Positions 9,666 through 21,110 of a DNA stretch of 64,000 bases are shown here, one piece after another (within the stretch, counting starts at the first letter, position 1; every line of letters starts with the position of its first letter). The stretch spans positions 556,763-620,762 of the forward strand of contig NMRB01000098.1 of NCBI GenBank assembly GCA_002633025.1. The letters are read 5' to 3'. Source of the DNA: Notospermus geniculatus. Its lineage: Eukaryota; Nemertea; Pilidiophora; Heteronemertea; Lineidae. Under the pieces are notes generated by a model. That model did no database searches and was not told the origin of the DNA. It was given only the letters and a program-made list of their open reading frames with translations. Position numbers and translations under genes: made by a program.

Positions 9666-11289
9666 CTAATTATGCCAGTGCCGGTTGTAATAAGTGAACA
9701 TGTTGGAAAAGTTCCAGTATTCTTTCAATCAGGCTACTTTTATGGTTGCCTCAACTTTGCAGGCAAAAAAAAATGAAATTTTTACCTCCAAGCATCCACA
9801 TCACAGTTTAGTGCACAAGTGGTTAAAGTGTTTGCTGTTGTCATGGTTGTAGCACACAATCTGGTTAATGGAATGTAGGTCACAAAAGTAGTTCCGGCAA
9901 CATGGCAGCCTCCACATTTTCCATTTGAAAATGTGTGAAGTTTGACATGCGATTCTAGCCTATCGATAGGGCAAAAATAAATCTGGTTGCTCGTTGACTG
10001 TAGGTGGAAGTGTTTTATTACTTTTCAGGTTATTGGATTAGCGTGAAAAAGAAGGGTTTTTGAGTTTGATTGCACCGAAGTCAAGGTAATGTAAAGTTCC
10101 CATAAAGACAATGCATTGCGTAAGAGTGTGCACAATGCATGGTTCAGTGCTGCTTAATGTATATAGATAGTACTGGGATTGCATTTATGGGCTTATGCGT
10201 GCCTATTGCCGAGTTATTGATTGTTCTTGGTCATATGCCTCTGATGGTTGCAACAAAGATGGCCTCTTTACATCCCCCTTAAGGCCACTTATGTGGGGAA
10301 GGACTTGTCAGAGAACCCCGATATCAAACGTGGATTGTACCAGTTCGTCTATGGGCGCCCAGAAGATATTGTTGGTAAACAGGAGTGGAGGGATGCTATT
10401 CATGGAATGTCGCAAAAGCTTGCTTGTTATGTTGTGGATGAGGCTCATTCTGTGGTAAATTGGTGAGTTAATGTTTTTTTTCAAAGTAGGCCGAGGCCTG
10501 TTCATTAGGCTAGGCCAGGGCTTGTGACTGTGCAGGCTACATGTCGATCTTTGCTATAGCTGGTCCAATTGAAGTTGAATGTGGCACAGCCACACAGGCC
10601 TTGGCCTAGCTGCAACACATGAACAAAATCCGGTAGTTCACACTCACTAGGCCGAGTTTGATTTTATATGACACGAGAACAATGAAGAAGAATGGAAAAA
10701 ACCTCTCTGACGACTTGGCTTACGCCTATCATGTCTAGAATATTGGCTAAGAGTGCCTAATTGCTCCAAGTCCAACCAAGGGTTGACCCCGTTACTGTTT
10801 AACTGACATGACTGAGAAGGCAAGCTATTTTTAAATCCAGTTGGTGATTTGAATGCTTTCTTTTTATAAACACAATTTTTTTTCTTTTGCTTACAGGGGT
10901 GAGTCGCAGCAATCCGAAGATGCATTTAGAGAGTGGTTTAGCCGTATTGGGGAACTGCGGTCGTTATCAACTGGGACTCCTCTGATTGCTCTAACAGCCA
11001 CGGCCAGTACAGCCAACAGGAGAAAGATCATGAAAAGCCTGGGAATGCCACCAATGAAAACAAAAGAAATACTTGACAGTCCTGGGCCCGGTTGCACAAT
11101 CAGCGTTAGCACAAACGCCAGCGTTAATTTTCTCCTAACGTGGCGTTAACTTTTTTTCTGTTGCTCAATCGGCGTTAGGAACAGAGTGGCGTTATTTATG
11201 GCGTTAACTTTAAAGTACCTTCTCAGCCCCAGTTAAAGTGGCGTTAGTAAAATTCTGGCGTTAGCGACCTAGATCCAACATGGTCCCCG

Positions 11290-12756
11290 AATTCCTCAAA
11301 TACGACAATTCAATAGAACTTTCGACCACTTAGAAAGGTTCAGTGATGAAAAACTATTTAAGCGGTATCGTTTTCAAAGGGACGGAATCTTGTACATTTG
11401 TGATTTGTTGCGAAATGAGCTGGAGAGGGACACAAGGAGAGCCAAGGTCCTTTCAGTTGAACTGCAAGTGCTTTTAGCACTTCGATTCTATGCATGTGGG
11501 GCTTTCCTAGAAGCAATAGGGGACACCCTGGGAGTTGATAAATCATCTGTTTCGAGGGCTGTCTGTGACGTGAGTAATGCATTGCATAATTTGCGGGATG
11601 ATTTCATCAGCTGGCCAAGTACTGTCGCAGAAAGACGTGAGATCAGGCAAGGATTCTTTGAAATTGCCGGATTTCCCCGTGTCTTGGGCTGTATTGATGG
11701 AACGCACGTTCGAATTATTGCTCCCAATGCACCCCTTGCACCGGCACCGGCGCCGCCGCCGCCGCCGCCACCACCACCACCAGAAAATGATGAGAATCGC
11801 ATGGTTGAAGATGATACCCTCGGTAATAATGATGCAGTGGCAGTCCAGCGTGAGCCTGACATGCCCAATGATGATGATCATGATGACATGGATGATGATG
11901 TGCATGTGAATGATGATGACGAGATGCCTGCTGCAGCTGCTGTACCAAGACGGATCCCGAATTACGAGGCATCCTTCGTGAACCGCAAGGGTTATCACAG
12001 CTTAAATGTTCAAGCAGTCTGTGACCATACTGGTAAGCTGCTTATTTTCCCCCAAATATCTCCATTCTATGACTTATTATTATTTGCAGTTAAAAAACTG
12101 TCTAGTGAACCAAACATGCACTCGCTGCCATCTTTGTTTTTATGTCCGAGGTCAGCAAGGTCATGGAGGCCTATATGGGATGCCAAGTTTGCTATGTGAT
12201 TGAACTTGTTTGAGGGATTGTTATCATTTTTTCAGGCAAATTCACCAATATTGTAGCTAAGTGACCCGGTGCAACTCATGACAGCTAGGCCTACATGTTT
12301 CGTAATTCTGCTCTGAACAACCATCTGGTGGAAGTTAACCCAAGAGGGCAAGAGGGTATTTTACTAGGCGACAGTGGATACCCATGTCAACCCTTTTTGA
12401 TGACCCCATATCCGAACCCAGCCACACCCCAGCAGCAACATTTCAACCGATCATTATGTGGAACACGTGTGAAGATCGAACACACATTTGGAGTTCTGAA
12501 GCGTCGTTTTCACGTACTTCATGGTGAAGTAAGAATGCAGCCCAACAAGGTCGTGAAGGTCATATCTGCATGCACAGTTCTGCATAACATCGCAGTCATG
12601 AGAGGTGAAAGGGAACCACCAGAAGATGAAATCGACAATAGTGATATAGAGAACATGGACGTTGAAGGTGACAGTGACAGCGATGATGACGATGACTACA
12701 ATGGTCCAGAAAATGGTCGCCTTTATCGTGATTTTCTTGCTAACAGATACCTTTGA
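11290..12756 (+). pseudogene. Harbinger (HARBI1-like) DDE transposase, two exons, inactivated
   Basis: Exon 1 ends at 12032 (GTAAGC donor) and exon 2 runs from 12236 to 12756. The N-terminal helical part (FDHLERFSDEKLFKRYRF) is followed by the HTH-like region (LGVDKSSVSRAV) and the DDE core: first Asp in LGCIDGTHVRI, second Asp in LLGDSGYP, Glu in RVKIEHTFGVLKRRF. Unusually, about 80 residues sit between the first catalytic Asp motif and the FVNRKGYHSLN motif: a run of ten prolines, then an Asp/His-rich stretch. Family members have only a few residues there. Exon 2 has two in-frame stops, TGA at 12262 and TAG at 12286, the second apparently from a 6-bp TAGGCC insertion. No in-frame ATG is seen at the 5' end. 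Confidence 0.85.
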
Positions 12757-12833
12757 GCCTGCCCCTTTTCCAATTGAGAACTGTATCATGAAGTGAAGAA
12801 CAAGGAACACAAGTTTGTCTCTCATACTCTCTT

Positions 12834-14267
12834 TAGTAGGGCTGAATGGGTCATTGTCGTCCTGGGTATACCTTATGTTTACCCAGGATTATCCTGGGTA
12901 ATCATTTTCTTTACCCAGGATCATCCTGGGTAAACATAAGGATCCTTAACTTTACCCAGCTTGGGAGTTCCCGCCGAATCATGCTGTACGTCCGTCTCTT
13001 TCGGCAGAGAACATGCAGTAGGATCATTGCTAAAAAGGGCTGAAAATTACCGCTATACCACCTCCGGGGTTTGCAATAGGAAGACAAGACCAATCCCTAC
13101 AACTTTTAAAAGTGACCGATAGTAAATTCTCAAGGACTTAGGAGCGATAGGCCTAGGTAGAACATGTATGATCCGTGTGCATTTCGTCATTTTCGTGAAT
13201 TTACTTTTTGCAGAACATGCAGTACGATCATAACTCGAAAGGGCTGAAAATTACCGCTATACCTGCTCCGGGGTGTGGAATAGGGAGAAAAGACCAATCC
13301 CTACAACTTTTCAAAAGGGACTGATAGCAAATTCTCAAGGACTTAGGAGCTATAGGCCTAGCTCAATGCCACCTTTCATTTCACGATTTACGCTGAATAT
13401 CAACCTCACTACACCACTCGGGAACTCCAATCTGGGTTAAGGATCCTTATGTTTACCCAGGGCCGTCCTGGGTAAAGAAAAGGATTACCCAGGATAATCC
13501 TGGGTAAACATAAGGTATACCCAGGACGACATTGACCCATTCGGCTTTAGTAGGGGAGCCAAAGGCCAGAATTGTGCAAAATAAGGGTTGGAGGTTGCAC
13601 AAAAAGATATACAATTGCTCTTAACATTTTTTGGTAGGTATATCTATTCTATATAAGAATTGGGAGGACTGCTCGGTCATCTCTCCTGCGAACTCCTGTT
13701 ATGGCGTTTTGAAGTTTTGGTACCGACTTCACCATTGGACTGGTGGACTCAGCTTTGTACAGGGGCAGGGGGACCAGCTAACTTCTGAACGGTTGGATTT
13801 AGACCCTATAAATGTATTACTAACAGATAGAAATATGGGGACAGTGAATCAAATAAGCATGGTCTTAAATGTTTTCAGTTGTTGCATAATAAGAAATTGC
13901 AAAATGGGCCATATACCCCAAAAAGTGATTTCCACTTGCCAAAATCAATTAAGAACATCCTTGGCTGATTCAGAGGCACCATGTTTCTATCTGTTGGTAA
14001 TACATTTATAGGGTCTAAATCCAACCGTTCAGAAGTTAGCTGTACATTGGCCCCCCTGCCCCTGTGCAAAGCCGAGTTCACCAGTCCAATGGTGAAGTCA
14101 GTACCAAAACTTCAAAACGCCATAACAGAGATGACGCAAGAGAGATGACCGAGCAGTCCTCCCAATTCTTATGTAGAACAGATATACCTACCAAAAAATG
14201 TTGATAGCAATTGTATATCTTTTTGTGCAACCTTTATTCACTATTTCCTGGCTTGGCTCCCCTACTA
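12834..14267. mobile_element. Foldback element inside Harbinger, itself split by MITE copy B
   Basis: Excluding the MITE at 12841-13545, the ends are TAGTAGGGGAGCC at the left and GGCTCCCCTACTA at the right. The inverted arms run inward for roughly 300 bp each (for example CCAACCGTTCAGAAGTTAGC at the right, inverted at the left). CTT precedes the left end and follows the right end (14268-14270), a possible 3-bp duplication. There is no coding capacity; open frames in the arms are mirror images of each other. Confidence 0.8.
12841..13545. mobile_element. Palindromic MITE, family 1 copy B (9-bp TSD)
   Basis: The 705-bp element has ends GCTGAATGGGTCATTGTCG and the inverted form. A perfect 9-bp duplication, TTTAGTAGG (12832-12840 and 13546-13554), flanks it. 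It carries the same ACCCAGGATNATCCTGGGTA palindromes as copy A, and much of its middle is shared with copy A in inverted order (GGGCTGAAAATTACCGCTAT). It landed at the very end of the foldback at 12834-14267. Confidence 0.92.
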
Positions 14268-14480
14268 CTTAGAATTCAATTCTGAACAACATCTAATCTG
14301 ACTGACAACACTTAAAGTTCAATGTATTTTGAAAACACTTCCATCTCCCTTTTCTCCTTCAACACCTGAAATGACAAAAAAGAATTTATGTAACTTTTAT
14401 GGGTTCTTGGTTGTCATGTCACAACAAAAACTGATTTTGCAGGAATTTTATGTAAAGCTACCTCTATCTCAAGCTTTAAC

Positions 14481-14696
14481 TTATTCCACTTCGAGTTGAG
14501 TCTTTTCACGCTTTACTCTCTGAGTGGCCATGATCTCCTGTTGTGCCTGGAGGGTGGCTTCCAACACCTTGACATGGAGATCTTGTGCTGCTCGAGATGA
14601 TTGAGAGACATTCATTTTGCTTGAAATATTGAACACTGAATAAGTTTCATCATACACTGTATTGTGGATTTCACTGATGAAGTTCATTTTCCACAC
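14481..14696 (-). CDS. Possible C-terminal coiled-coil exon of the Harbinger Myb/SANT gene
   Basis: A 71-residue frame whose second half (LHVKVLEATLQAQQEIMATQRVKREK) is charged and heptad-like, as in the C-terminal coiled coils of Harbinger second proteins and their domesticated relatives. It lies on the same strand as, and downstream of, the SANT exon at 17080-17660, inside the same element. I cannot confirm splice sites that join the two, and it could be a chance frame. From 14697 to 16790 I see no further gene, only C/A homopolymers near 16240. Confidence 0.35.
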   Translation of the reverse strand: MWKMNFISEIHNTVYDETYSVFNISSKMNVSQSSRAAQDLHVKVLEATLQAQQEIMATQRVKREKTQLEVE

Positions 14697-15495
14697 AAAA
14701 CTGAATTTTGGAGGGAGTTATAAATAAGTCAAAATGTGTTTTTCATGCAAAAAAATCGTTATAAATTGATGTTAACTTCATACAGGCACTTGATTTCAGC
14801 CCAAATCCTCCCTGTTTATGTTGGCTCTACAAATAGGCCTATAGGGCCCTAATAGGCCTACTTACCAAATGATTTACATTTCGGTGCCTTCCTCAAGGCA
14901 GTACTTTTCGGAGGTCTTGGTAAGGCGGCATTGTGTCCACACAGGTTGCGCAGGACTGCTGTTGCATTTGTGTTGAGACTGCTTTGCACAGACCTGTGTC
15001 CGCGCGCGGCGCATCACACAAAAATATGTTACTTTCTAAATACGCGAGCCGCATCACCACTTGAACTGGGTGATCACGTGATCTGACTCCGCCACGAAAG
15101 TAGATCCTAGGAAAATAGTGATATGAGGCTTATTTCGTGCAGACTTTGCAAATAATTGACCGATTTTTCATTTCTGATGACAAATTGCCATAGACATGAC
15201 ATTATCGAGAAGAAAACGATGATATTGGATGGCCCCCGGCAGCCACTATTCACAGTCAGTGTGTACAGTACTGTAGACCGAGTGCTGTAGTGTGTGACAA
15301 CGCACCAACGCAGCTGTCAGTGGCTAACATGACATGTACAGCATATCTAGACCTATGTATGCATAATCATGACGGATAATGTGATACCCACACGGAAGAC
15401 ATCCTTGGTAGGCCTATTTTAGGAGATTTTGCAATTTATTAACTCGAAGCGAGGAATCGCCCGCCATCTTGAAATGCAACAAGTAGTCCTAAAGT

Positions 15496-15515
15496 TTCCC
15501 ATGATGCCTTGAGCG
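15496..15515. promoter_or_regulatory. ZNF143/SBS-like motif TTTCCCATGATGCC
   Basis: The sequence resembles the ZNF143 (Staf) binding core CCCAnnATGC that is common in animal promoters. It sits in a GC-richer stretch inside the Harbinger element. Only the motif match supports it. A second match lies at 17685-17703. Confidence 0.2.
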
Positions 15516-16794
15516 CGCGGTGACAGATCGGTGCGAGGTAAGATGCGCCATCTGTCGTGACAATGGGTAAGGCGGTTTCAAAGTCTCCTGCAAATTGAAA
15601 TTGACATACCGGTACCATTATGTGATATTGGAACCAAAGAAATATGTTTCACCCTGTGTAAAGTAGATACAAAAAAATGCATGACATGTGATGATGTATC
15701 GGTACTGAAGTTTTTTGAAAGATGTAGGCCTACCCGGTACATGTAATTCTATCAGTAAGCTGGAGATACTTTAGCGTACCGGTACCGTACCTAATTCATC
15801 GACTGCAATACTCTCAGTCACCAGTGGCTGAGAACAAGTAGCGGTAATTCTTGTACCGGTACCAGTAGTCTGAATATCTGAAATGATGATAGAAGCGTCA
15901 TGAAAACTATTATTTATTTCACATTGAATGCCAGTCAGTGATCACAATTAGAAATTGGCGTCTCATCTGCCAGGAGTGCTTGTATTTTGTAAATATATTT
16001 GTACTGGTAATCAGCTCATGTGATATGTACTGCCTGTGATAAAATAAATACCTGATTGAACTGACAATCCTGAGACTGTTAAAAGGCCAACGTCGTCGTC
16101 TTCAATTCTTGTATCACCTTGCCCTAAATAGAAATAAAAAAAAGTTTTTAATGATGAATCAATGATGACAACAACCAGCACACCATAAAATAAGATGATC
16201 AAGGTTGACTAGGCATAGGCCTAAGCCTAAATTATTAACCCCCCCCCCCCAAAAAAAAACATTGCTACACAGCGATTTTGCCTATTTAGCCTCCCATATA
16301 GTGAGACGGAGCATGCCCAGGTCTGCCACTTACATTCTGCATTCAGAAGGTTGTCAGAATTTACTGAGGGTATGTTGTGTAATTACACAGTTATTGTGGT
16401 CACACAGCGAATGAATACACAACAGTTTGGAATTTTAGAATGTCATACGCATATTAGTGTGTTCAATTAACTGACATTAACCATGAACACTGATATTTTG
16501 CAGCCGTAAGTTGTCAAACACTGACTGAATAGGCAGACATACATGCATATGGCTGCATGCACCAGTTCGCATGCACTGGCACTGTATCCAATTTTGGGGA
16601 TTCCCCTGTTGTCAGGGACAGGAATTCCCGGCCGCTGAAAGCAGACGTCAAAATCTAGGCCCAGGCCTTTCCCCTTCCCTTGGAAAATACTCGAATATTT
16701 TCCAGTTGGTTGCTGCTGCTTATTGTTTAACAGCAAAAAAATTGTTAGCAGAGAAAGGATGGTGGTAAATTTTGTGTATTATTGCACTTACCAG

Positions 16795-17210
16795 CACTAG
16801 CAGAAGCAAGACGGCCATGTCGATTTAGAGGAATCGGAGGAATCAGAGGAAAATTCAGTCTGCAGCCCATCAGTCACACACGATCACATGACTATCATGT
16901 ACTAAATATATAAACACAACCACCTGGTCGTGTTAACATCATAATAGCTTTAGTGGAACTTGCAATTCGGCCCTTTTCTCCTAAAGTGCTCGCTTTCGGC
17001 CCTCAAGTCATTTTAACTGTCTTATCACCAACCTCGATCATGATGAGTTTATTATAACAACTCAATAGCCAAGGAAATGTTATGAATTAACTGTTCTGAT
17101 AATTTTATATTTTATCATACGGTGATTTTCTGGATTTTCCAGCCCGATTCCTCTGATTCCTCCTATTCCTCTTATTCCTCTGAATCGACATGGCCAAGCA
17201 AGACTGGCAG
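16795..17210. repeat. Inverted repeat around the 3' side of the SANT exon
   Basis: A 16.80-kb stretch (GGCCATGTCGATTTAGAGGAATC) is repeated in inverted form near 17.13-17.20 kb, where it forms the end of the SANT frame. The arms hold a GGAATC/GATTCC microsatellite. The frame past residue 120 of the SANT ORF (RGIRGIGGIRGIG) is therefore probably repeat rather than protein. Confidence 0.6.
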
Positions 17211-17660
17211 AAGGGGAAGGCCTAATCCTCTTGGGGAGTGGACCAACTCTGTTCTCGATTCCTCCTTCTACACCATTGAAACTGGCATCATCTTTGTATA
17301 TGTCAATGATCCTCGCTGTCACTGGATCAACATCAGGCAGTGGCGCACCTCCACCTGTACCACGCTGGTGTGACTTCAACCTACCATAGGCCTCTTTCGA
17401 TTTGGAAACTAACTGGTTCCACTTTTCTCGAACCTGCTTCCAACCCCGTGTGGCGTTTCCAATGGCAGTCACCTTGCCTGCAATCCCCTCCCACTTGCAT
17501 TCCTTGACTTTGTGGGTAACACTCGAGGTAAACTTGCTCCTAAGGAGCCCTAACTCCTCCTCTACCAAATCGACAAGCAATATAATTTCTTCTGAGGTCC
17601 AGTTCGCACTTCTTTCCCTTTTTTTCCCGAACTGGGCCCTTTTTCACCGGAAGCGGCCAT
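17080..17660 (-). pseudogene. Myb/SANT-like DNA-binding protein of the Harbinger element
   Basis: From the ATG at 17660 the frame gives MAASGEKGPSSGKKGK. One base is then missing before the SANT domain, which reads RSANWTSEEIILLVDL and GNATRGWKQVREKWNQLVSK. The tryptophan spacing and the three-helix pattern fit the Myb/SANT-like domain that Harbinger elements encode on the opposite strand from the DDE nuclease. In active systems this protein binds the element ends and brings the nuclease to DNA. The listed open frame starts only at 17580, inside the domain, because of the frameshift. The C-terminus beyond about residue 120 runs into the repeat at 17.13-17.20 kb. Confidence 0.75.
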
Positions 17661-17684
17661 GTTGGATATTGCTATAAAACCCAT

Positions 17685-17703
17685 TGCATTCTGGGTAATT
17701 TCC
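17685..17703 (-). promoter_or_regulatory. ZNF143/SBS-like motif upstream of the SANT gene
   Basis: On the minus strand TTACCCAGAATGCAATGGG lies 25-45 bases upstream of the SANT-gene ATG. It is close to the ZNF143 site core CCCAGAATGCA. The position and orientation suggest the element carries its own promoter there. The match is by eye only. Confidence 0.3.
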
Positions 17704-18649
17704 CTAGCAACCATCTGACACCAGCGTTAGAGTACCGATAGCTAACGCTGGCGTTAAAACTGCTTTGGGCAACAAAAAAATAACGCTAAGTTAGCTAACG
17801 ACACGTTAGCAGATTTAACGCCATAATAGGCTTTATCGCCACGTTTGGTTAACGCTGATTGTGCAACCGGGCCCTGATCGGCCCAACATTAAACTGTCAG
17901 TGCTGAAAGTTAAGCCCAGCACATCACTGAGATTGTATTTGGATGGTTACTTTCGAATGTGCAGGCAGACTTTCCAAGACACGTGATTTTCTGTCGGAAA
18001 AGGGAGCTAGAAGTGTAGTCAGCTGTATGAACTGTTCCTTAGGGAAAAGAAAGGTGCATGACGATGGTGATAAACACATTCACCCCCTTGTGAAGCATTT
18101 TAATTGTAGTGAGGAGGATGAGGATGACATTTCAGTGACAGTTTATCGAAAAAGCACAAAATCGCAGCAGACTCAGCTACATAGTTTACTTCTGGATTAT
18201 CGTTATTCATTGTCGTCAAAGGATGTGCATGGTTCTGTGGTATCAGATGATTTGCAACATGGGTTTTCCCTCACTTTGATCGATCAGATCATCAATAAAT
18301 GTGACAATTTTAACACCGTGAATGATGTCATACATTTGACTGACATTATGTCCACCAAACAGGCTCAGGTTGTTGTTGATCTGCTATCGTTAGTGTTTCC
18401 AGGTAGCATGTACCATATGGATGAATCAACAGACAGTGATCTTGATGATGATTTCTTAGTTGAATGAATTTTATGCAGCGTCAGTATTTTCCAATAATCA
18501 GATAATGGCTGGGCTCGAGAGTTAACACTGGATGTGAATTTGTATTAGGCATAAAAAATGTGTGTTGGATCCACTATCTGTAATACTACCAGTACATTTT
18601 TGTAAAAAAAGATGTCAGGGATTATCATAAATATAGCTTGGTTTCTATG

Positions 18650-18656
18650 AATAAAG
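18650..18656 (+). terminator. Poly(A) signal of the broken helicase copy 1
   Basis: AATAAA about 180 bases after the helicase stop, in the same context (TTTCTATGAATAAAGC) as the signal at 24199 in copy 2. It shows that the helicase 3' end was duplicated with the gene. Confidence 0.5.
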
Positions 18657-19080
18657 CTGTTTTTCTTTTTCACCACTTGTGTGAACTGAGGTGACCCTAT
18701 GGACAAGAAGACCCAAACCAGCAAGAACTATTAGCCAAGAGTCTTCTGCAATATTTATGGAAGAATTCTCCACTTATGAAAGTGGAGATCCTCTTCTCGG
18801 TGTACAGGAAAGATGATTTCAGGTCAAAAGTTATAACTTTAGTGGAAAACTCGGTTAATCCCAGCCACTTGACGCGTGATTTAATTTCAGTATAAGTGTC
18901 CAAGACAAAGGACTGCAACATAAAACTTGAGTGATATTCCATGATTTTATTACAATCCCTGCTGCCTGAAAATTAAAATACAAGATTTATCATGTTTATC
19001 ACAACATGCATGGTATAACATTTGAAAGTCAAGCTCCTTGTTGATGTTAGTTGTTAAGTGCAGACAACAGTCCTTAACAA

Positions 19081-20830
19081 TTAGTCTGCCACATATGGTA
19101 AAACCATTTCGTCCCTCTGTTTGGTTAATAACCATCGATGCAGGTTGTTTTCCTGGATTCTCTTGAAAGGATAAACAAAACCAATGAATGTCTCGATATC
19201 CCTGCCTGGGGATAAGGTATAAAACCCAGTCTGCTTTAGTTCGTCAACTAGCCGATTAATGTCCTCAGCTTCGCTCACTTCGGTTTTCTTGCCACTCCTA
19301 CTGACTCTGCAGATTGTCAACAAGTCTCTCAAGAGACTGAAGAGTTCTTATTGCTGTTCTGGCTGTTTCAAAGTTAACGTTTGCTCCAGATGCTTTAAGA
19401 CACTCTTTAAGGGCCTTAACCTGCATTTCGCACAAGTTGTCGTTGGGAATGTTTTTCCCAGCACCGCCTTTGGTGTTCACACAAACGTTCCACTTGTATT
19501 CAAAGGCCTTGCGAGGGGTGAGGATGGCTTTCTCCAAGGCCAGCATACGGAACATCCACATACGATATTTGGTATGTCCCCCCACATCATACAAAAGAAG
19601 TTCGAATTTTGCATTGCGGAAAAGTCGGTTGGCATCACCCATTTTATAGGCATCACTGGTGTCCAGTAAAATGAGAGAAATCTTCATCAGAGATGCAAAA
19701 ATTTCTGCTAACTTGTCGCCGCTATGTGCCATTTCAGGAACCTCGACTTCTAACTGAATATCATGCACTTCTCTCAGGTGGCGCTTGATCCACCCACGGT
19801 GCTTGAAGACACGATCACAGTGTGGGCAGTGGTACATCTCATCCTCCTCCTTTAAGTCTTCAATATGTCTGGCTGCATTCATTCGGTCATTAACCCCATC
19901 ATTGATGTACCTGGAAACAGAACATGAACAAGTCAAGATATAGGCCTATTTGAAGTTCAAAACTGGTGAGAAAATAACATAGATGCATAAAACATTGTGT
20001 CATAGATAAATAGAGTTAATCGATGATTTCAAGTGAAATTCAGAAGGCATTTATTAAGATCATTGAAACCAGACTTGTACTGATGTATACATGGATGTCA
20101 CAGCTTTTAATTTTAGTCATAGCTTACTTCTGCAAAATTGCCCTAGCTTGGGTAAGTATCCATTCATTCTGCATGCCAACAGTAGTCAGAGAAGGGGGTA
20201 AAGGCTTGTTTCTGATGGGTGGGGCTTCAGGGGTGTCCATCCCAAAGTGGTCCAGTGCACAGGTTACTACACTGTCTTTAAGCACATCAATCAAAAAAGT
20301 GAAATGTGGTGTGTAATAAAGAAAAAGCAAAAATTAAAGTGATCCCAGAAATAACATTCCAAAATTCCACAAACAATAGGAAATAGCAGACATCAGGAAA
20401 CACAAGATCAAATAGTGCCACCCTTTACATTCTTGGGCAGGAAACTGAACACTTACAGCCCCCCCCCCAAAAAAAAATGATGGGGTAGCAGTAGGCCTAT
20501 CCTGCCCTGACAAGAATTCCCTTGGTACATGTATGTCAAGATGGATAACAGACAAAGTGACCATGAATGGACGTGCATCCCATGTAGGTGGAGTGATTTT
20601 CCAGCCATTCAACCGCAGTAAATTTCTGGTTCAGTATTAACTTCGATAACAACAACAGACTTATTTTAAGGCAGAAATCCGCTGTTGTGTGTAAAAAATT
20701 ACCTGAATGTTTTGACCACAGCATCTGGACCATGCACATCCCGTCTATTGATCAAGTTCCGTAACTGATACAAAGTACCTCGATCATTTCCCGATGCCTC
20801 CTTATAGAATGTCTGGTAGATAAACTGAAA
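19081..20830 (-). pseudogene. C2H2/DUF6589-like protein, broken copy 1 (last three exons)
   Basis: This matches exons 4-6 of the gene at 24674-29828. Exon 6 keeps the zinc finger (YHCPHCDRVFKHRGWIKRH) and the GGHTKYRMWMFRML block. It has lost 39 bp just after its start and 11 bp near 19305, which shifts the frame (the open frames end at 19298 and restart before 19332). The exon-5 acceptor reads TTATTACAC instead of the TTATTACAG of copy 2, so splicing there is lost. Exons 1-3 are missing altogether. The copy cannot make the full protein. Confidence 0.85.
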
Positions 20831-21110
20831 CAAGAAAAAAGAGATGTCCTCAATAAATGCATGAAAGAATGCAGAAAAAGGTGCACTGGAGATATTTCTA
20901 TTTATTTCTTGCCTGCGGCTGCTCCGGTTGAAACACGTTCTGCATCACTCAGACTCAGTATTATAAGTTCAACAAATGCCATACATGTAAGATCCAAGGA
21001 CAGTGCAGGGTTACAATTACAAGATGGTGCAAAGATACAGTAAACTCTGTAAGGTTGGCACTGTTTACGTTAGGGAAACACTTTGCTTGGCTCCCAAAGT
21101 GTCTATGTAC

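Larger units (their letters stand above)
11085..17873. mobile_element. PIF/Harbinger element with 3-bp CTG target duplication
   Basis: The 6789-bp element begins GGCCCGGTTGCACAATCAGC and ends with the inverted form GCTGATTGTGCAACCGGGCC. The trinucleotide CTG flanks it on both sides (11082-11084 and 17874-17876). The uninterrupted helicase copy has a single CTG at the same place (near 22980), which proves the insertion site directly. A 3-bp CWG or TWA duplication is known for Harbinger elements. The subterminal regions are rich in repeated GCGTTA/TAACGC motifs, likely binding sites for the element's proteins. It encodes a DDE nuclease on the plus strand and a Myb/SANT protein on the minus strand, as autonomous Harbingers do. 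Both genes are damaged. Confidence 0.96.
10279..18467 (+). pseudogene. RecQ-like helicase, broken copy 1
   Basis: The remaining pieces match the intact copy at 21734-24004. Part of exon 1 is at 10279-10463 and keeps the DEAH box in VVDEAHSVVNW. Exon 2 starts at 10897 and runs to 11084, with motif III (LIALTATAS), and resumes at 17877 after the Harbinger insertion. Near 18057 about 440 bp present in copy 2 are missing, removing motif V, the QxxGRxGRDG motif VI and the zinc-binding region. The N-terminus with the Walker A motif is absent. The acidic C-terminal region (to 18467) is nearly identical to copy 2. The product cannot be an active helicase. Confidence 0.9.
10279..21110. mobile_element. 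Copy 1 of the RecQ/DUF6589 element, truncated and disrupted
   Basis: Apart from the Harbinger insertion, this stretch is a near-identical direct copy of 22098-26772. It starts abruptly at TTAAGGCCAC within the helicase first exon and ends at GTCTATGTAC, before the first three exons of the minus-strand partner gene. It has therefore lost both ends. It also has an internal helicase deletion, a 39-bp and an 11-bp deletion in the partner gene, and a lost splice acceptor. The breakpoints do not coincide with an element end that I can define, so a duplication of part of the element or a neighbouring truncated insertion are both possible. Confidence 0.85.

Noticed and set aside
11488-11998. His-, Gly- and Val-rich open frames opposite the Harbinger gene
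   Set aside because: Shadows of the CCG/CCA and GAT repeats that encode the proline and Asp/His insert.
11390-12199. Harbinger transposase as a single 269-residue intact protein
   Set aside because: The frame reads through a GTAAGC donor into the intron; the true second exon starts at 12236 and has two stops.
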